A stretch of DNA of 64,000 nucleotides from Edaphochlamys debaryana. Lineage: Eukaryota; Chlorophyta; Chlorophyceae; Chlamydomonadales. How positions within the stretch are numbered: the stretch's first letter is position 1; every line of letters begins with the position of its first letter. The notes beneath the pieces were generated by a model that was not told the origin of the DNA, ran no database searches, and was given only the letters and a program-made list of their open reading frames with translations. The stretch spans positions 1-64,000 of the forward strand of contig JAEHOE010000145.1 in NCBI GenBank assembly GCA_016858145.1, read 5' to 3'. A program made the position numbers and the translations under genes. Below are positions 12,001 to 23,909 of this stretch, one piece after another.

Positions 12001-15000
12001 CGCAGGGGGGTCCAGCGCTCCGCACTCCGGCGCATGCCGTCGCCGCCGCCAGGTCCGCAGCGGCGCAGGGGGGTCCAGCGCTCCGCACTCCGGCGCATGC
12101 CGTCGCCGCCGCCAGGTCCGCAGCGGCGCAGGGGGGTCCAGCGCTCCGCACTCCGGCGCATGCCGTCGCCGCCGCCAGGTCCGCAGCGGCGCAGGGGGGT
12201 CCAGCGCTCCGCACTCCAGCGCATGCCGCCGCCGCGCGCCAGGTCCGTAGCGGCGCAGGGGGGTCCAGCGCTCCGCACTCCGGCGCATGCCGTCGCCGCC
12301 GCCAGGTCCGCAGCGGCGCAGGGGGGTCCAGCGCTCCGCACTCCGGCGCATGCCGCCGCCGACGGCAGGTCCCCAGCGGCGCAGGGGGGTCCAGCGCTCC
12401 GCACTCCGGCGCATGCCGTCGCCGCCGCCAGGTCCGCAGCGGCGCAGGGGGGTCCAGCGCTCCGCACTCCAGCGCATGCCGCCGCCGCGCCAGGTCCGTA
12501 GCGGCGCAGGGGGGTCCAGCGCTCCGCACTCCGGCGCATGCCGTCGCCGCCGCCAGGTCCGCAGCGGCGCAGGGGGGTCCAGCGCTCCGCACTCCGGCGC
12601 ATGCCGTCGCCGCCGCCAGGTCCGCAGCGGCGCAGGGGGGTCCAGCGCTCCGCACTCCAGCGCATGCCGCCGCCGCCGCCAGGTCCGTAGCGGCGCAGGG
12701 GGGTCCAGCGCTCCGCACTCCGGCGCATGCCGTCGCCGCCGCCAGGTCCGCAGCGGCGCAGGGGGGTCCAGCGCTCCGCACTCCAGCGCATGCCGCCGCC
12801 GACGGCAGGTCCCCAGCGGCGCAGGGGGGTCCAGCGCTCCGCACTCCGGCGCATGCCGCCGCCGCCGCCAGGTCCGCAGCGGCGCAGGGGGGTCCAGCGC
12901 TCCGCACTCCAGCGCATGCCGCCGCCGCTGCCAGGTCCGCAGCGGCGCAGGGGGGTCCAGCGCTCCGCACTCCGGCGCATGCCGTCGCCGCCGCCAGGTC
13001 CGCAGCGGCGCAGGGGGGTCCAGCGCTCCGCACTCCAGCGCATGCCGCCGCCGACGGCAGGTCCCCAGCGGCGCAGGGGGGTCCAGCGCTCCGCACTCCG
13101 GCGCATGCCGCCGCCGCCGCCAGGTCCGCAGCGGCGCAGGGGGGTCCAGCGCTCCGCACTCCAGCGCATGCCGCCGCCGACGGCAGGTCCCCAGCGGCGC
13201 AGGGGGGTCCAGCGCTCCGCACTCCGGCGCATGCCGCCGCCGCCGCCAGGTCCGCAGCGGCGCAGGGGGGTCCAGCGCTCCGCACTCCAGCGCATGCCGC
13301 CGCCGCGCCAGGTCCGCAGCGGCGCAGGGGGGTCCAGCGCTCCGCACTCCGGGCGCATGCCGTCGCCGCCGCCAGGTCCGCAGCGGCGCAGGGGGGTCCA
13401 GCGCTCCGCACTCCAGCGCATGCCGCCGCCGACGGCAGGTCCCCAGCGGCGCAGGGGGGTCCAGCGCTCCGCACTCCGGCGCATGCCGCCGCCGCCGCCA
13501 GGTCCGCAGCGGCGCAGGGGGGTCCAGCGCTCCGCACTCCGGCGCATGCCGTCGCCGACGGCAGGTCCCCAGCGGCGCAGGGGGGGTCCAGCGCTCCGCA
13601 CTCCGGCGCATGCAGTCAGCCGCCGCAAGGTCCGCAGACGGCGCAGGGGGGGTCCAGCGCTTCCGCACTCCAGCGCATGCCGCCGCCGCCGCCAGGCCGC
13701 AGCGGCGCAGGGGGGGGTCCAGCGCTCCGCACTCCAGCGCATGCCGCCGCCGACGGCAGGTCCCCAGCGGCGCAGGGGGGTCCAGCGCTCCGCACTCCGG
13801 CGGCATGCCGTCGCCGCCGCCAGGTCCGCAGGCGGCGCAGGGGGTCCAGCGCTTCGCACTCCGGCGCATGCCGCGCCGCCGCCAGGTCCGCAGCGGCGCA
13901 GGGGGGTCAGCGCTCCGCACTCCAGAGACATGCCGCCCGCCGACGGCAGGTCCCCAGCGGCGCAGGGGGCGTCCAGCGCTCCGCACTCCGGCGCATGCCG
14001 TCGCCGCCGCCAGGTCCGCAGCGGCGCAGGGGGGTCCAGCGCCCTCCGCACTCCGGCGCATTGCCGTCGCCGCCGCCAGGTCCGTCCGTACGCGGCCGCA
14101 GGGGGGTCCAGCGCTCCGCACTCCGGCGCATGCCGTCGCCGCCGCCAGGTCCCGCAGCGGCGCAGGGGGTCCAGCGCTCCGCCAACTCCAGCGCATGCCG
14201 CCCCGACGGCAGGTCCCCAGCGGCGCAGGGGGTCCAGCGCTCCGCACTCCGGCGCATGCCGTCGCCGCCGCCAGGTCCGCAGCGGCGCCAGGGGGGGGGG
14301 TCCAGCGCTCCGCACTCCGGCGCATGCCGTCGCCGCCGCCAGGTCCGTCTAGCGGCGCAGGGGGTGGGTCCAGCGCTCCGCACTCCGGCGGCATGCCGCG
14401 CCCCGCCGCCAGGTCCCCGCAGCGGCGCAGGGGGGTAGTCCCAGCGCTCCGCACTCCGGCGCATGCCGTCGCCGCCGCCAGGTCGCAGCGCGGCGCAGGG
14501 GGGCGTCCATGCGCTCCGCACTCCGGCGCATTGCCGTCGCCGACGGCAGGTCCCCCGCGGCCGCAGGGGGGTCAGCGCTCCGCACTCCGGCGCATGCAGT
14601 CGCCGCCGCAAGGTCCGCAGCGGCGCAGGGGGGGTCCAGCGCTCCGCACTCCAGCGCATGCCGCCGCCGCCGCCAGGTCCGCAGCGGCGCAGGGGGGGTC
14701 CAGCGCTCCGCACTCCAGCGCATGCCGCCGCCGACGGCAGGTCCCCAGCGGCGCAGGGGGGGTCCCAGCGCTCCGCACTCCGGCGCATGCCGTCGCCCCG
14801 CCGCCAGGTCCGCAGCGGCGCAGGGGGGTCCAGCGCTCCGCACTCCAGCGCATGCCGCCGCCGCCGCCAGGTCCGCAGCGGCGCAGGGGGTCCAGCGCTC
14901 CGCACTCCAGCGCATGCCGCCGCCGACGGCAGGTCCCCAGCGGCGCAGGGGGGTCCAGCGCTCCGCACTCCGGCGCATGCCGTCGCCCGCCGCCAGGTCC

Positions 15001-18000
15001 GCAGCGGCGCAGGGGGGTCCAGCGCTCCGCACTCCGGCGCATGCCGTCGCCGCCGCCAGGTCCGTAGCGGCGCAGGGGGGTCCAGCGCTCCGCACTCCGG
15101 CGCATGCCGTCGCCGCCGCCAGGTCCGCAGCGGCGCAGGGGGGTCCAGCGCTCCGCACTCCGGCGCATGCCGTCGCCGCCGCCAGGTCCGCAGCGGCGCA
15201 GGGGGGTCCAGCGCTCCGCACTCCGGCGCATGCCGTCGCCGCCGCCAGGTCCGCAGCGGCGCAGGGGGGTCCAGCGCTCCGCACTCCAGCGCATGCCGCC
15301 GCCGCTGCCAGGTCCGTAGCGGCGCAGGGGGGTCCAGCGCTCCGCACTCCGGCGCATGCCGTCGCCGCCGCCAGGTCCGCAGCGGCGCAGGGGGGTCCAG
15401 CGCTCCGCACTCCGGCGCATGCTGCCGCCGACGGCAGGTCCCCAGCGGCGCAGGGGGGTCCAGCGCTCCGCACTCCGGCGCATGCCGTCGCCGCCGCCAG
15501 GTCCGCAGCGGCGCAGGGGGGTCCAGCGCTCCGCACTCCAGCGCATGCCGCCGCCGCTGCCAGGTCCGTAGCGGCGCAGGGGGGTCCAGCGCTCCGCACT
15601 CCGGCGCATGCCGTCGCCGCCGCCAGGTCCGCAGCGGCGCAGGGGGGTCCAGCGCTCCGCACTCCGGCGCATGCCGTCGCCGCCGCCAGGTCCGCAGCGG
15701 CGCAGGGGGGTCCAGCGCTCCGCACTCCAGCGCATGCCGCCGCCGCTGCCAGGTCCGTAGCGGCGCAGGGGGGTCCAGCGCTCCGCACTCCGGCGCATGC
15801 CGTCGCCGCCGCCAGGTCCGCAGCGGCGCAGGGGGGTCCAGCGCTCCGCACTCCAGCGCATGCCGCCGCCGACGGCAGGTCCCCAGCGGCGCAGGGGGGT
15901 CCAGCGCTCCGCACTCCGGCGCATGCCGCCGCCGCCGCCAGGTCCGCAGCGGCGCAGGGGGGTCCAGCGCTCCGCACTCCAGCGCATGCCGCCGCCGCTG
16001 CCAGGTCCGTAGCGGCGCAGGGGGGTCCAGCGCTCCGCACTCCGGCGCATGCCGTCGCCGCCGCCAGGTCCGCAGCGGCGCAGGGGGGTCCAGCGCTCCG
16101 CACTCCAGCGCATGCCGCCGCCGACGGCAGGTCCCCAGCGGCGCAGGGGGGTCCAGCGCTCCGCACTCCGGTGCATGCCGCCGCCGCCGCCAGGTCCGCA
16201 GCGGCGCAGGGGGGTCCAGCGCTCCGCACTCCAGCGCATGCCGCCGCCGACGGCAGGTCCCCAGCGGCGCAGGGGGGTCCAGCGCTCCGCACTCCGGCGC
16301 ATGCCGCCGCCGCCGCCAGGTCCGCAGCGGCGCAGGGGGGTCCAGCGCTCCGCACTCCAGCGCATGCCGCCGCCGCTGCCAGGTCCGTAGCGGCGCAGGG
16401 GGGTCCAGTGCTCCGCACTCCGGCGCATGCCGTCGCCGCCGCCAGGTCCGCAGCGGCGCAGGGGGGTCCAGCGCTCCGCACTCCAGCGCATGCCGCCGCC
16501 GACGGCAGGTCCCCAGCGGCGCAGGGGGGTCCAGCGCTCCGCACTCCGGCGCATGCCGCCGCCGCCGCCAGGTCCGCAGCGGCGCAGGGGGGTCCAGCGC
16601 TCCGCACTCCGGCGCATTGCCGTCGCCGACGGCAGGTCCCCAGCGGCGCAGGGGGGTCCAGCGCTCCGCACTCCGGCGCATGCAGTCGCCGCCGCAAGGT
16701 CCGCAGCGGCGCAGGGGGGTCCAGCGCTCCGCACTCCAGCGCATGCCGCCGCCGCCGCCAGGTCCGCAGCGGCGCAGGGGGGTCCAGCGCTCCGCACTCC
16801 AGCGCATGCCGCCGCCGACGGCAGGTCCCCAGCGGCGCAGGGGGGTCCAGCGCTCCGCACTCCGGCGCATGCCGTCGCCGCCGCCAGGTCCGCAGCGGCG
16901 CAGGGGGGTCCAGCGCTTCGCACTCCGGCGCATGCCGTCGCCGCCGCCAGGTCCGCAGCGGCGCAGGGGGGTCCAGCGCTCCGCACTCCGGCGCATGCCG
17001 TCGCCGACGGCAGGTCCGCAGCGGCGCAGGGGGGTCCAGCGCTCCGCACTCCGGCGCATGCCGTCGCCGCCGCCAGGTCCGCAGCGGCGCAGGGGGGTCC
17101 AGCGCTCCGCACTCCAGCGCATGCCGCCGCCGACGGCAGGTCCCCAGCGGCGCAGGGGGGTCCGGCGCTCTGCACTCCGGCGCATGCCGCCGCCGCCGCC
17201 AGGTCCGCAGCGGCGCAGGGGGGGTCCAGCGCTCCGCACTCCAGCGCATGCCGCCGCCGCCGCCAGGTCCGCAGCGGCGCAGGGGGGTCCAGCGCTCCGC
17301 ACTCCGGCGCATGCCGTCGCCGCCGCCAGGTCCGCAGCGGCGCAGGGGGGTCCAGCGCTCCGCACTCCGGCGCATGCCGTCGCCGACGGCAGGTCCCCAG
17401 CGGCGCAGGGGGGTCCAGCGCTCCGCACTCCGGCGCATGCAGTCGCCGCCGCAAGGTCCGCAGCGGCGCAGGGGGGTCCAGCGCTCCGCACTCCAGCGCA
17501 TGCCGCCGCCGCCGCCAGGTCCGCAGCGGCGCAGGGGGGTCCAGCGCTCCGCACTCCAGCGCATGCCGCCGCCGACGGCAGGTCCCCAGCGGCGCAGGGG
17601 GGTCCAGCGCTCTGCACTCCGGCGCATGCCGTCGCCGCCGCCAGGTCCGTAGCGGCGCAGGGGGGTCCAGCGCTCCGCACTCCAGCGCATGCCGTCGCCG
17701 CCGCCAGGTCCGCAGCGGCGCAGGGGGGTCCAGCGCTTCGCACTCCGGCGCATGCCGCCGCCGACGGCAGGTCCCCAGCGGCGCAGGGGTGTCCAGCGCT
17801 CCGCACTCCGGCGCATGCCGTCGCCGCCGCCAGGTCCGCAGCGGCGCAGGGGGGTCCAGCGCTCCGCACTCCAGCGCATGCCGCCGCCGCCGGCAGGTCC
17901 CCAGCGACGCAGGGGGGTCCAGCGCTCCGCACTCCGGCGCATGCCGTCGCCGCCGCCAGGTCCGCAGCGGCGCAGGGGGGTCCAGCGCTCCGCACTCCGG

Positions 18001-21000
18001 CGCATGCCGCCGCCGACGGCAGGTCCCCAGCGGCGCAGGGGTGTCCAGCGCTCCGCACTCCGGCGCATGCCGTTGCCGCCGCCAGGTCCGCAGCGGCGCA
18101 GGGGGGTCCAGCGCTCCGCACTCCAGCGCATGCCGCCGCCGCTGCCAGGTCCGTAGCGGCGCAGGGGGGGTCCAGCGCTCCGCACTCCGGCGCATGCCGT
18201 CGCCGCCGCCAGGTCCGCAGCGGCGCAGGGGGGTCCAGCGCTCCGCACTCCGGCGCATGCTGCCGCCGACGGCAGGTCCCCAGCGGCGCAGGGGTGTCCA
18301 GCGCTCCGCACTCCGGCGCATGCCGTCGCCGCCGCCAGGTCCGCAGCGGCGCAGGGGGGTCCAGCGCTTCGCACTCCGGCGCATGCCGCCGCCGACGGCA
18401 GGTCCCCAGCGGCGCAGGGGGGTCCAGCGCTCCGCACTCCGGCGCATGCCGTCGCCGCCGCCAGGTCCGCAGCGGCGCAGGGGGGTCCAGCGCTCCGCAC
18501 TCCAGCGCATGCCGCCGCCGACGGCAGGTCCCCAGCGACGCAGGGGGGTCCAGCGCTCCGCACTCCGGCGCATGCCGTCGCCGCCGCCAGGTCCGCAGCG
18601 GCGCAGGGGGGTCCAGCGCTCCGCACTCCGGCGCATGCCGCCGCCGACGGCAGGTCCGCAGCGGCGCAGGGGTGTCCAGCGCTCCGCACTCCGGCGCATG
18701 CCGTCGCCGCCGCCAGGTCCGCAGCGGCGCAGGGGGGTCCAGCGCTCCGCACTCCAGCGCATGCCGCCGCCGCTGCCAGGTCCGTAGCGGCGCAGGGGGG
18801 TCCAGCGCTCCGCACTCCGGCGCATGCCGTCGCCGCCGCCAGGTCCGCAGCGGCGCAGGGGGGTCCAGCGCTCCGCACTCCGGCGCATGCTGCCGCCGAC
18901 GGCAGGTCCCCAGCGGCGCAGGGGTGTCCAGCGCTCCGCACTCCGGCGCATGCCGTCGCCGCCGCCAGGTCCGCAGCGGCGCAGGGGGGTCCAGCGCTCC
19001 GCACTCCAGCGCATGCCGCCGCCGCCGCCAGGTCCGCAGCGGCGCAGGGGGGTCCAGCGCTCCGCACTCCGGCGCATGCCGTCGCCGCCGCCAGGTCCGC
19101 AGCGGCGCAGGGGGGTCCAGCGCTCCGCACTCCGGCGCATGCCGTCGCCGCCGCCAGGTCCGCAGCGGCGCAGGGGGGTCCAGCGCTCCGCACTCCAGCG
19201 CATGCCGCCGCCGCTGCCAGGTCCGTAGCGGCGCAGGGGGGTCCAGCGCTCCGCACTCCGGCGCATGCCGTCGCCGCCGCCAGGTCCGCAGCGGCGCAGG
19301 GGGGTCCAGCGCTCCGCACTCCAGCGCATGCCGCCGCCGACGGCAGGTCCCCAGCGGCGCAGGGGGGTCCAGCGCTCCGCACTCCGGCGCATGCCGCCGC
19401 CGCCGCCAGGTCCGCAGCGGCGCAGGGGGGTCCAGCGCTCCGCACTCCAGCGCATGCCGCCGCCGCTGCCAGGTCCGTAGCGGCGCAGGGGGGTCCAGCG
19501 CTCCGCACTCCGGCGCATGCCGTCGCCGCCGCCAGGTCCGCAGCGGCGCAGGGGGGTCCAGCGCTCCGCACTCCAGCGCATGCCGCCGCCGACGGCAGGT
19601 CCCCAGCGGCGCAGGGGGGTCCAGCGCTCCGCACTCCGGCGCATGCCGCCGCCGCCGCCAGGTCCGCAGCGGCGCAGGGGGGTCCAGCGCTCCGCACTCC
19701 AGCGCATGCCGCCGCCGCCGCCAGGTCCGCAGCGGCGCAGGGGGGTCCAGCGCTCCGCACTCCAGCGCATGCCGCCGCCGACGGCAGGTCCCCAGCGGCG
19801 CAGGGGGGTCCAGCGCTCCGCACTCCGGCGCATGCCGTCGCCGCCGCCAGGTCCGCAGCGGCGCAGGGGGGTCCAGCGCTTCGCACTCCGGCGCATGCCG
19901 TCGCCGCCGCCAGGTCCGCAGCGGCGCAGGGGGGTCCAGCGCTCCGCACCCCGGCGCATGCCGTCGCCGACGGCAGGTCCGCAGCGGCGCAGGGGGGTCC
20001 AGCGCTCCGCACTCCGGCGCATGCCGTCGCCGCCGCCAGGTCCGCAGCGGCGCAGGGGGGTCCAGCGCTCCGCACTCCAGCGCATGCCGCCGCCGACGGC
20101 AGGTCCCCAGCGGCGCAGGGGGGTCCGGCGCTCTGCACTCCGGCGCATGCCGCCGCCGCCGCCAGGTCCGCAGCGGCGCAGGGGGGGTCCAGCGCTTCGC
20201 ACTCCGGCGCATGCCGCCGCCGCCGCCAGGTCCGCAGCGGCGCAGGGGGGTCCAGCGCTCCGCACTCCGGCGCATGCCGTCGCCGACGGCAGGTCCGCAG
20301 CGGCGCAGGGGGGTCCAGCGCTCCGCACTCCGGCGCATGCCGTCGCCGACGGCAGGTCCCCAGCGGCGCAGGGGGGTCCAGCGCTCCGCACTCCGGCGCA
20401 TGCAGTCGCCGCCGCAAGGTCCGCAGCGGCGCAGGGGGGTCCAGCGCTCCGCACTCCAGCGCATGCCGCCGCCGCCGCCAGGTCCGCAGCGGCGCAGGGG
20501 GGTCCAGCGCTCCGCACTCCAGCGCATGCCGCCGCCGACGGCAGGTCCCCAGCGGCGCAGGGGGGTCCAGCGCTCTGCACTCCGGCGCATGCCGTCGCCG
20601 CCGCCAGGTCCGTAGCGGCGCAGGGGGGTCCAGCGCTCCGCACTCCAGCGCATGCCGTCGCCGCCGCCAGGTCCGCAGCGGCGCAGGGGGGTCCAGCGCT
20701 TCGCACTCCGGCGCATGCCGCCGCCGACGGCAGGTCCCCAGCGGCGCAGGGGTGTCCAGCGCTCCGCACTCCGGCGCATGCCGTCGCCGCCGCCAGGTCC
20801 GCAGCGGCGCAGGGGGGTCCAGCGCTCCGCACTCCAGCGCATGCCGCCGCCGCCGGCAGGTCCCCAGCGACGCAGGGGGGTCCAGCGCTCCGCACTCCGG
20901 CGCATGCCGTCGCCGCCGCCAGGTCCGCAGCGGCGCAGGGGGGTCCAGCGCTCCGCACTCCGGCGCATGCCGCCGCCGACGGCAGGTCCCCAGCGGCGCA

Positions 21001-22890
21001 GGGGTGTCCAGCGCTCCGCACTCCGGCGCATGCCGTTGCCGCCGCCAGGTCCGCAGCGGCGCAGGGGGGTCCAGCGCTCCGCACTCCAGCGCATGCCGCC
21101 GCCGCTGCCAGGTCCGTAGCGGCGCAGGGGGGTCCAGCGCTCCGCACTCCGGCGCATGCCGTCGCCGCCGCCAGGTCCGCAGCGGCGCAGGGGGGTCCAG
21201 CGCTCCGCACTCCGGCGCATGCTGCCGCCGACGGCAGGTCCCCAGCGGCGCAGGGGTGTCCAGCGCTCCGCACTCCGGCGCATGCCGTCGCCGCCGCCAG
21301 GTCCGCAGCGGCGCAGGGGGGTCCAGCGCTTCGCACTCCGGCGCATGCCGCCGCCGACGGCAGGTCCCCAGCGGCGCAGGGGGGTCCAGCGCTCCGCACT
21401 CCGGCGCATGCCGTCGCCGCCGCCAGGTCCGCAGCGGCGCAGGGGGGTCCAGCGCTCCGCACTCCAGCGCATGCCGCCGCCGACGGCAGGTCCCCAGCGA
21501 CGCAGGGGGGTCCAGCGCTCCGCACTCCGGCGCATGCCGTCGCCGCCGCCAGGTCCGCAGCGGCGCAGGGGGGTCCAGCGCTCCGCACTCCGGCGCATGC
21601 CGCCGCCGACGGCAGGTCCGCAGCGGCGCAGGGGTGTCCAGCGCTCCGCACTCCGGCGCATGCCGTCGCCGCCGCCAGGTCCGCAGCGGCGCAGGGGGGT
21701 CCAGCGCTCCGCGCTCCAGCGCATGCCGCCGCCGCTGCCAGGTCCGTAGCGGCGCAGGGGGGTCCAGCGCTCCGCACTCCGGCGCATGCCGTCGCCGCCG
21801 CCAGGTCCGCAGCGGCGCAGGGGGGTCCAGCGCTCCGCACTCCGGCGCATGCTGCCGCCGACGGCAGGTCCCCAGCGGCGCAGGGGTGTCCAGCGCTCCG
21901 CACTCCGGCGCATGCCGTCGCCGCCGCCAGGTCCGCAGCGGCGCAGGGGGGTCCAGCGCTCCGCACTCCAGCGCATGCCGCCGCCGCCGCCAGGTCCGCA
22001 GCGGCGCAGGGGGGTCCAGCGCTCCGCACTCCGGCGCATGCCGTCGCCGCCGCCAGGTCCGCAGCGGCGCAGGGGGGTCCAGCGCTCCGCACTCCGGCGC
22101 ATGCCGTCGCCGCCGCCAGGTCCGCAGCGGCGCAGGGGGGTCCAGCGCTCCGCACTCCAGCGCATGCCGCCGCCGCTGCCAGGTCCGTAGCGGCGCAGGG
22201 GGGTCCAGCGCTCCGCACTCCGGCGCATGCCGTCGCCGCCGCCAGGTCCGCAGCGGCGCAGGGGGGTCCAGCGCTCCGCACTCCAGCGCATGCCGCCGCC
22301 GACGGCAGGTCCCCAGCGGCGCAGGGGGGTCCAGCGCTCCGCACTCCGGCGCATGCCGCCGCCGCCGCCAGGTCCGCAGCGGCGCAGGGGGGTCCAGCGC
22401 TCCGCACTCCAGCGCATGCCGCCGCCGCTGCCAGGTCCGTAGCGGCGCAGGGGGGTCCAGCGCTCCGCACTCCGGCGCATGCCGTCGCCGCCGCCAGGTC
22501 CGCAGGGGCGCAGGGGGGTCCAGCGCTCCGCACTCCAGCGCATGCCGCCGCCGACGGCAGGTCCCCAGCGGCGCAGGGGGGTCCAGCGCTCCGCACTCCG
22601 GCGCATGCCGCCGCCGCCGCCAGGTCCGCAGCGGCGCAGGGGGGTCCAGCGCTCCGCACTCCAGCGCATGCCGCCGCCGACGGCAGGTCCCCAGCGGCGC
22701 AGGGGGGTCCAGCGCTCCGCACTCCGGCGCATGCCGTCGCCGCCGCCAGGTCCGCAGCGGCGCAGGGGGGTCTAGCGCTCCGCACTCCGGCGCATGCCGC
22801 CGCCGACGGCAGGTCCCCAGCGGCGCAGGGGGGTCCAGCGCTCTGCACTCCGGCGCATGCCGCCGTCGCCAGGCCCGCAGCGGCACAGGG
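1..22890. repeat. 63-bp satellite array, about 360 monomers
   Basis: Tandem array of a GC-rich 63-bp unit. A typical monomer starts AGGTCCGCAGCGGCGCAG, continues through a run of six G and the palindrome AGCGCT, then CCGCACTCCGGCGCATGC with a second palindrome GCATGC, and ends in a CCG/CGC-rich tract. Recurrent variants differ in that last tract: GTCGCCGCCGCC, GCCGCCGACGGC followed by AGGTCCCCAGC, GCCGCCGCTGCC followed by AGGTCCGTAGC, and a rarer CAGTCGCCGCCGCAAGG form. The first base of the GGCGCATGC block also alternates between G and A. Because 63 is a multiple of three and most monomers contain no stop, every frame on both strands stays open for hundreds to thousands of codons; I treat these as artefacts. 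The array is already in progress at base 1, so its true left end is outside the window. Function is unknown; a heterochromatic or centromere-like role is only a possibility. Confidence 0.97.
16740..22478. repeat. Higher-order duplication of about 2.96 kb inside the 63-bp array
   Basis: Two consecutive blocks of about 47 monomers carry the same order of rare variants. Examples are the CTTCGC variant at about 16,917 and 19,879, the CAGTCGCCGCCGCAAGG monomer at 17,441 and 20,404, and TAG-bounded segments starting at 17,689/20,652, 18,824/21,786 and 19,265/22,227. The offset is 2,962-2,963 bp throughout. The one-base change in offset fits an extra G in the G-run near 18,167. Shorter 252-bp (4-monomer) repeats are nested in this part, for example at 15,104/15,356, 15,797/16,049 and 19,265/19,517. 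The exact left boundary near 16,740 is judged by eye. Confidence 0.85.
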
Positions 22891-23705
22891 GGCTCCAGCA
22901 GTGTGTCACCTCTCCTCGCCAACGCCTCCGCCATTGACATCGCTACCGGGACCCGCGCCGCTCCTTCCAGTGGCTGTGTCCATCGCCGGGTCCGTGGCTG
23001 CTGGACGCAGGCCGGGCGAAACGGGGCATTGCGGTGCCTGCGAAAGGGGCCCGTCGACATTGCACTCCCAAATCGTATTCTGCCGCCACATGCCTCCAGC
23101 CTATCCTGCGGCCTTCAAACCGGAAAGTCCGCCGCCCGACAACCACAGCCCAGCCTGCCGCCGCCACAACGGGAGCCGAGCCGAGAGCTATGCTGATCCA
23201 CACCATCCAGTCCATCCTGAAGTGGCCACACCGGCACAGGGCTCTACCGCAGCTTATCCTGCCTCCACCACACGGGTGGACGCACTGACCGCCCCTTGCT
23301 CCAGGTCATCCTGCTGCTGACGACGGGACAGCAACATGGGGTGGGGTGCATGGGTCTTCTGTTTGAAGGCATGCGGTCGCCGCCAGACCGGCACAGGCAG
23401 TCCAAACCCCACTATTCTAGTCCATCCTACAGCCGCCACATCGGCACAGGTGCGTTGTACAGCTCACCCGGCGGCAGGGCACGAAGAAGTGGCCTCCAAC
23501 GCATCCCGCTGCCCTGCACTGGAGCACAATCCTGGTGAAGCAGCTTCATTGTTGCTGCGAGTGTGGGCAAGGCTCAATACCGCAAGCGTCAGCGAAGCCT
23601 GGGGTGATGGTGTTGAGAAACACCGACGGCAGCAAGGGTTGAACCGACCCTGTGGACCGGCGGATCCCGCCAGCTCCGCAGCGGTGAAGGGGCCTCCAGC
23701 GCAAC
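22891..23705. repeat. Degenerate edge of the satellite array
   Basis: The 63-bp periodicity breaks down here, but recognisable pieces persist. Near 23,370 a stretch reads GGCATGCGGTCGCCGCCAGA followed by CCGGCACAGG, close to part of the monomer. Looser repeats of the type GCCACA(C/T)CGGCACAGG alternate with CAGTCCATCCTGAAG-like blocks around 23,210, 23,250 and 23,440. No coding region could be supported. Progressive decay of monomers at the border is common for tandem arrays that are homogenised internally. Confidence 0.55.
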
Positions 23706-23891
23706 GCCCTCCAGCGCATGCCGCCGCCGACGGCAGGTCCCCAGCGGCGCAGGGGGGTCCAGCGCTCCGCACTCCGGCGCATGCCGCCGCCGACGGCAGG
23801 TTCGCAGCGGCGCAGGGGGGTCCAGCGCTCCGCACTCCAGCAAATGCCGTTGCCGCCGCCAGGTCCGCAGCGGCGCAGGGGGGTCCAGCGG
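23706..23891. repeat. Isolated patch of three 63-bp monomers
   Basis: About three clean monomers reappear after some 800 bp of decayed sequence, including the GCCGCCGACGGC variant twice and a TTGCCGCCGCC variant. They end at GGGTCCAGCGG, about 19 bp short of the predicted stop codon of the KDZ transposase remnant on the opposite strand. The patch may have been separated from the main array by insertion or by local decay. Confidence 0.9.
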
Positions 23892-23909
23892 CCAATGCTC
23901 ACTCCAAAA

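Noticed and set aside
602..13537. A 4,311-codon open frame on the minus strand, and similar giant frames in the other phases
   Set aside because: All are translations of the 63-bp satellite; all six frames are open because the unit is 21 stop-free codons. No start context, domain or frame preference supports coding.
1..22890. CRISPR array
   Set aside because: Repeats are directly tandem without unique spacers, and the surrounding genes are eukaryotic.
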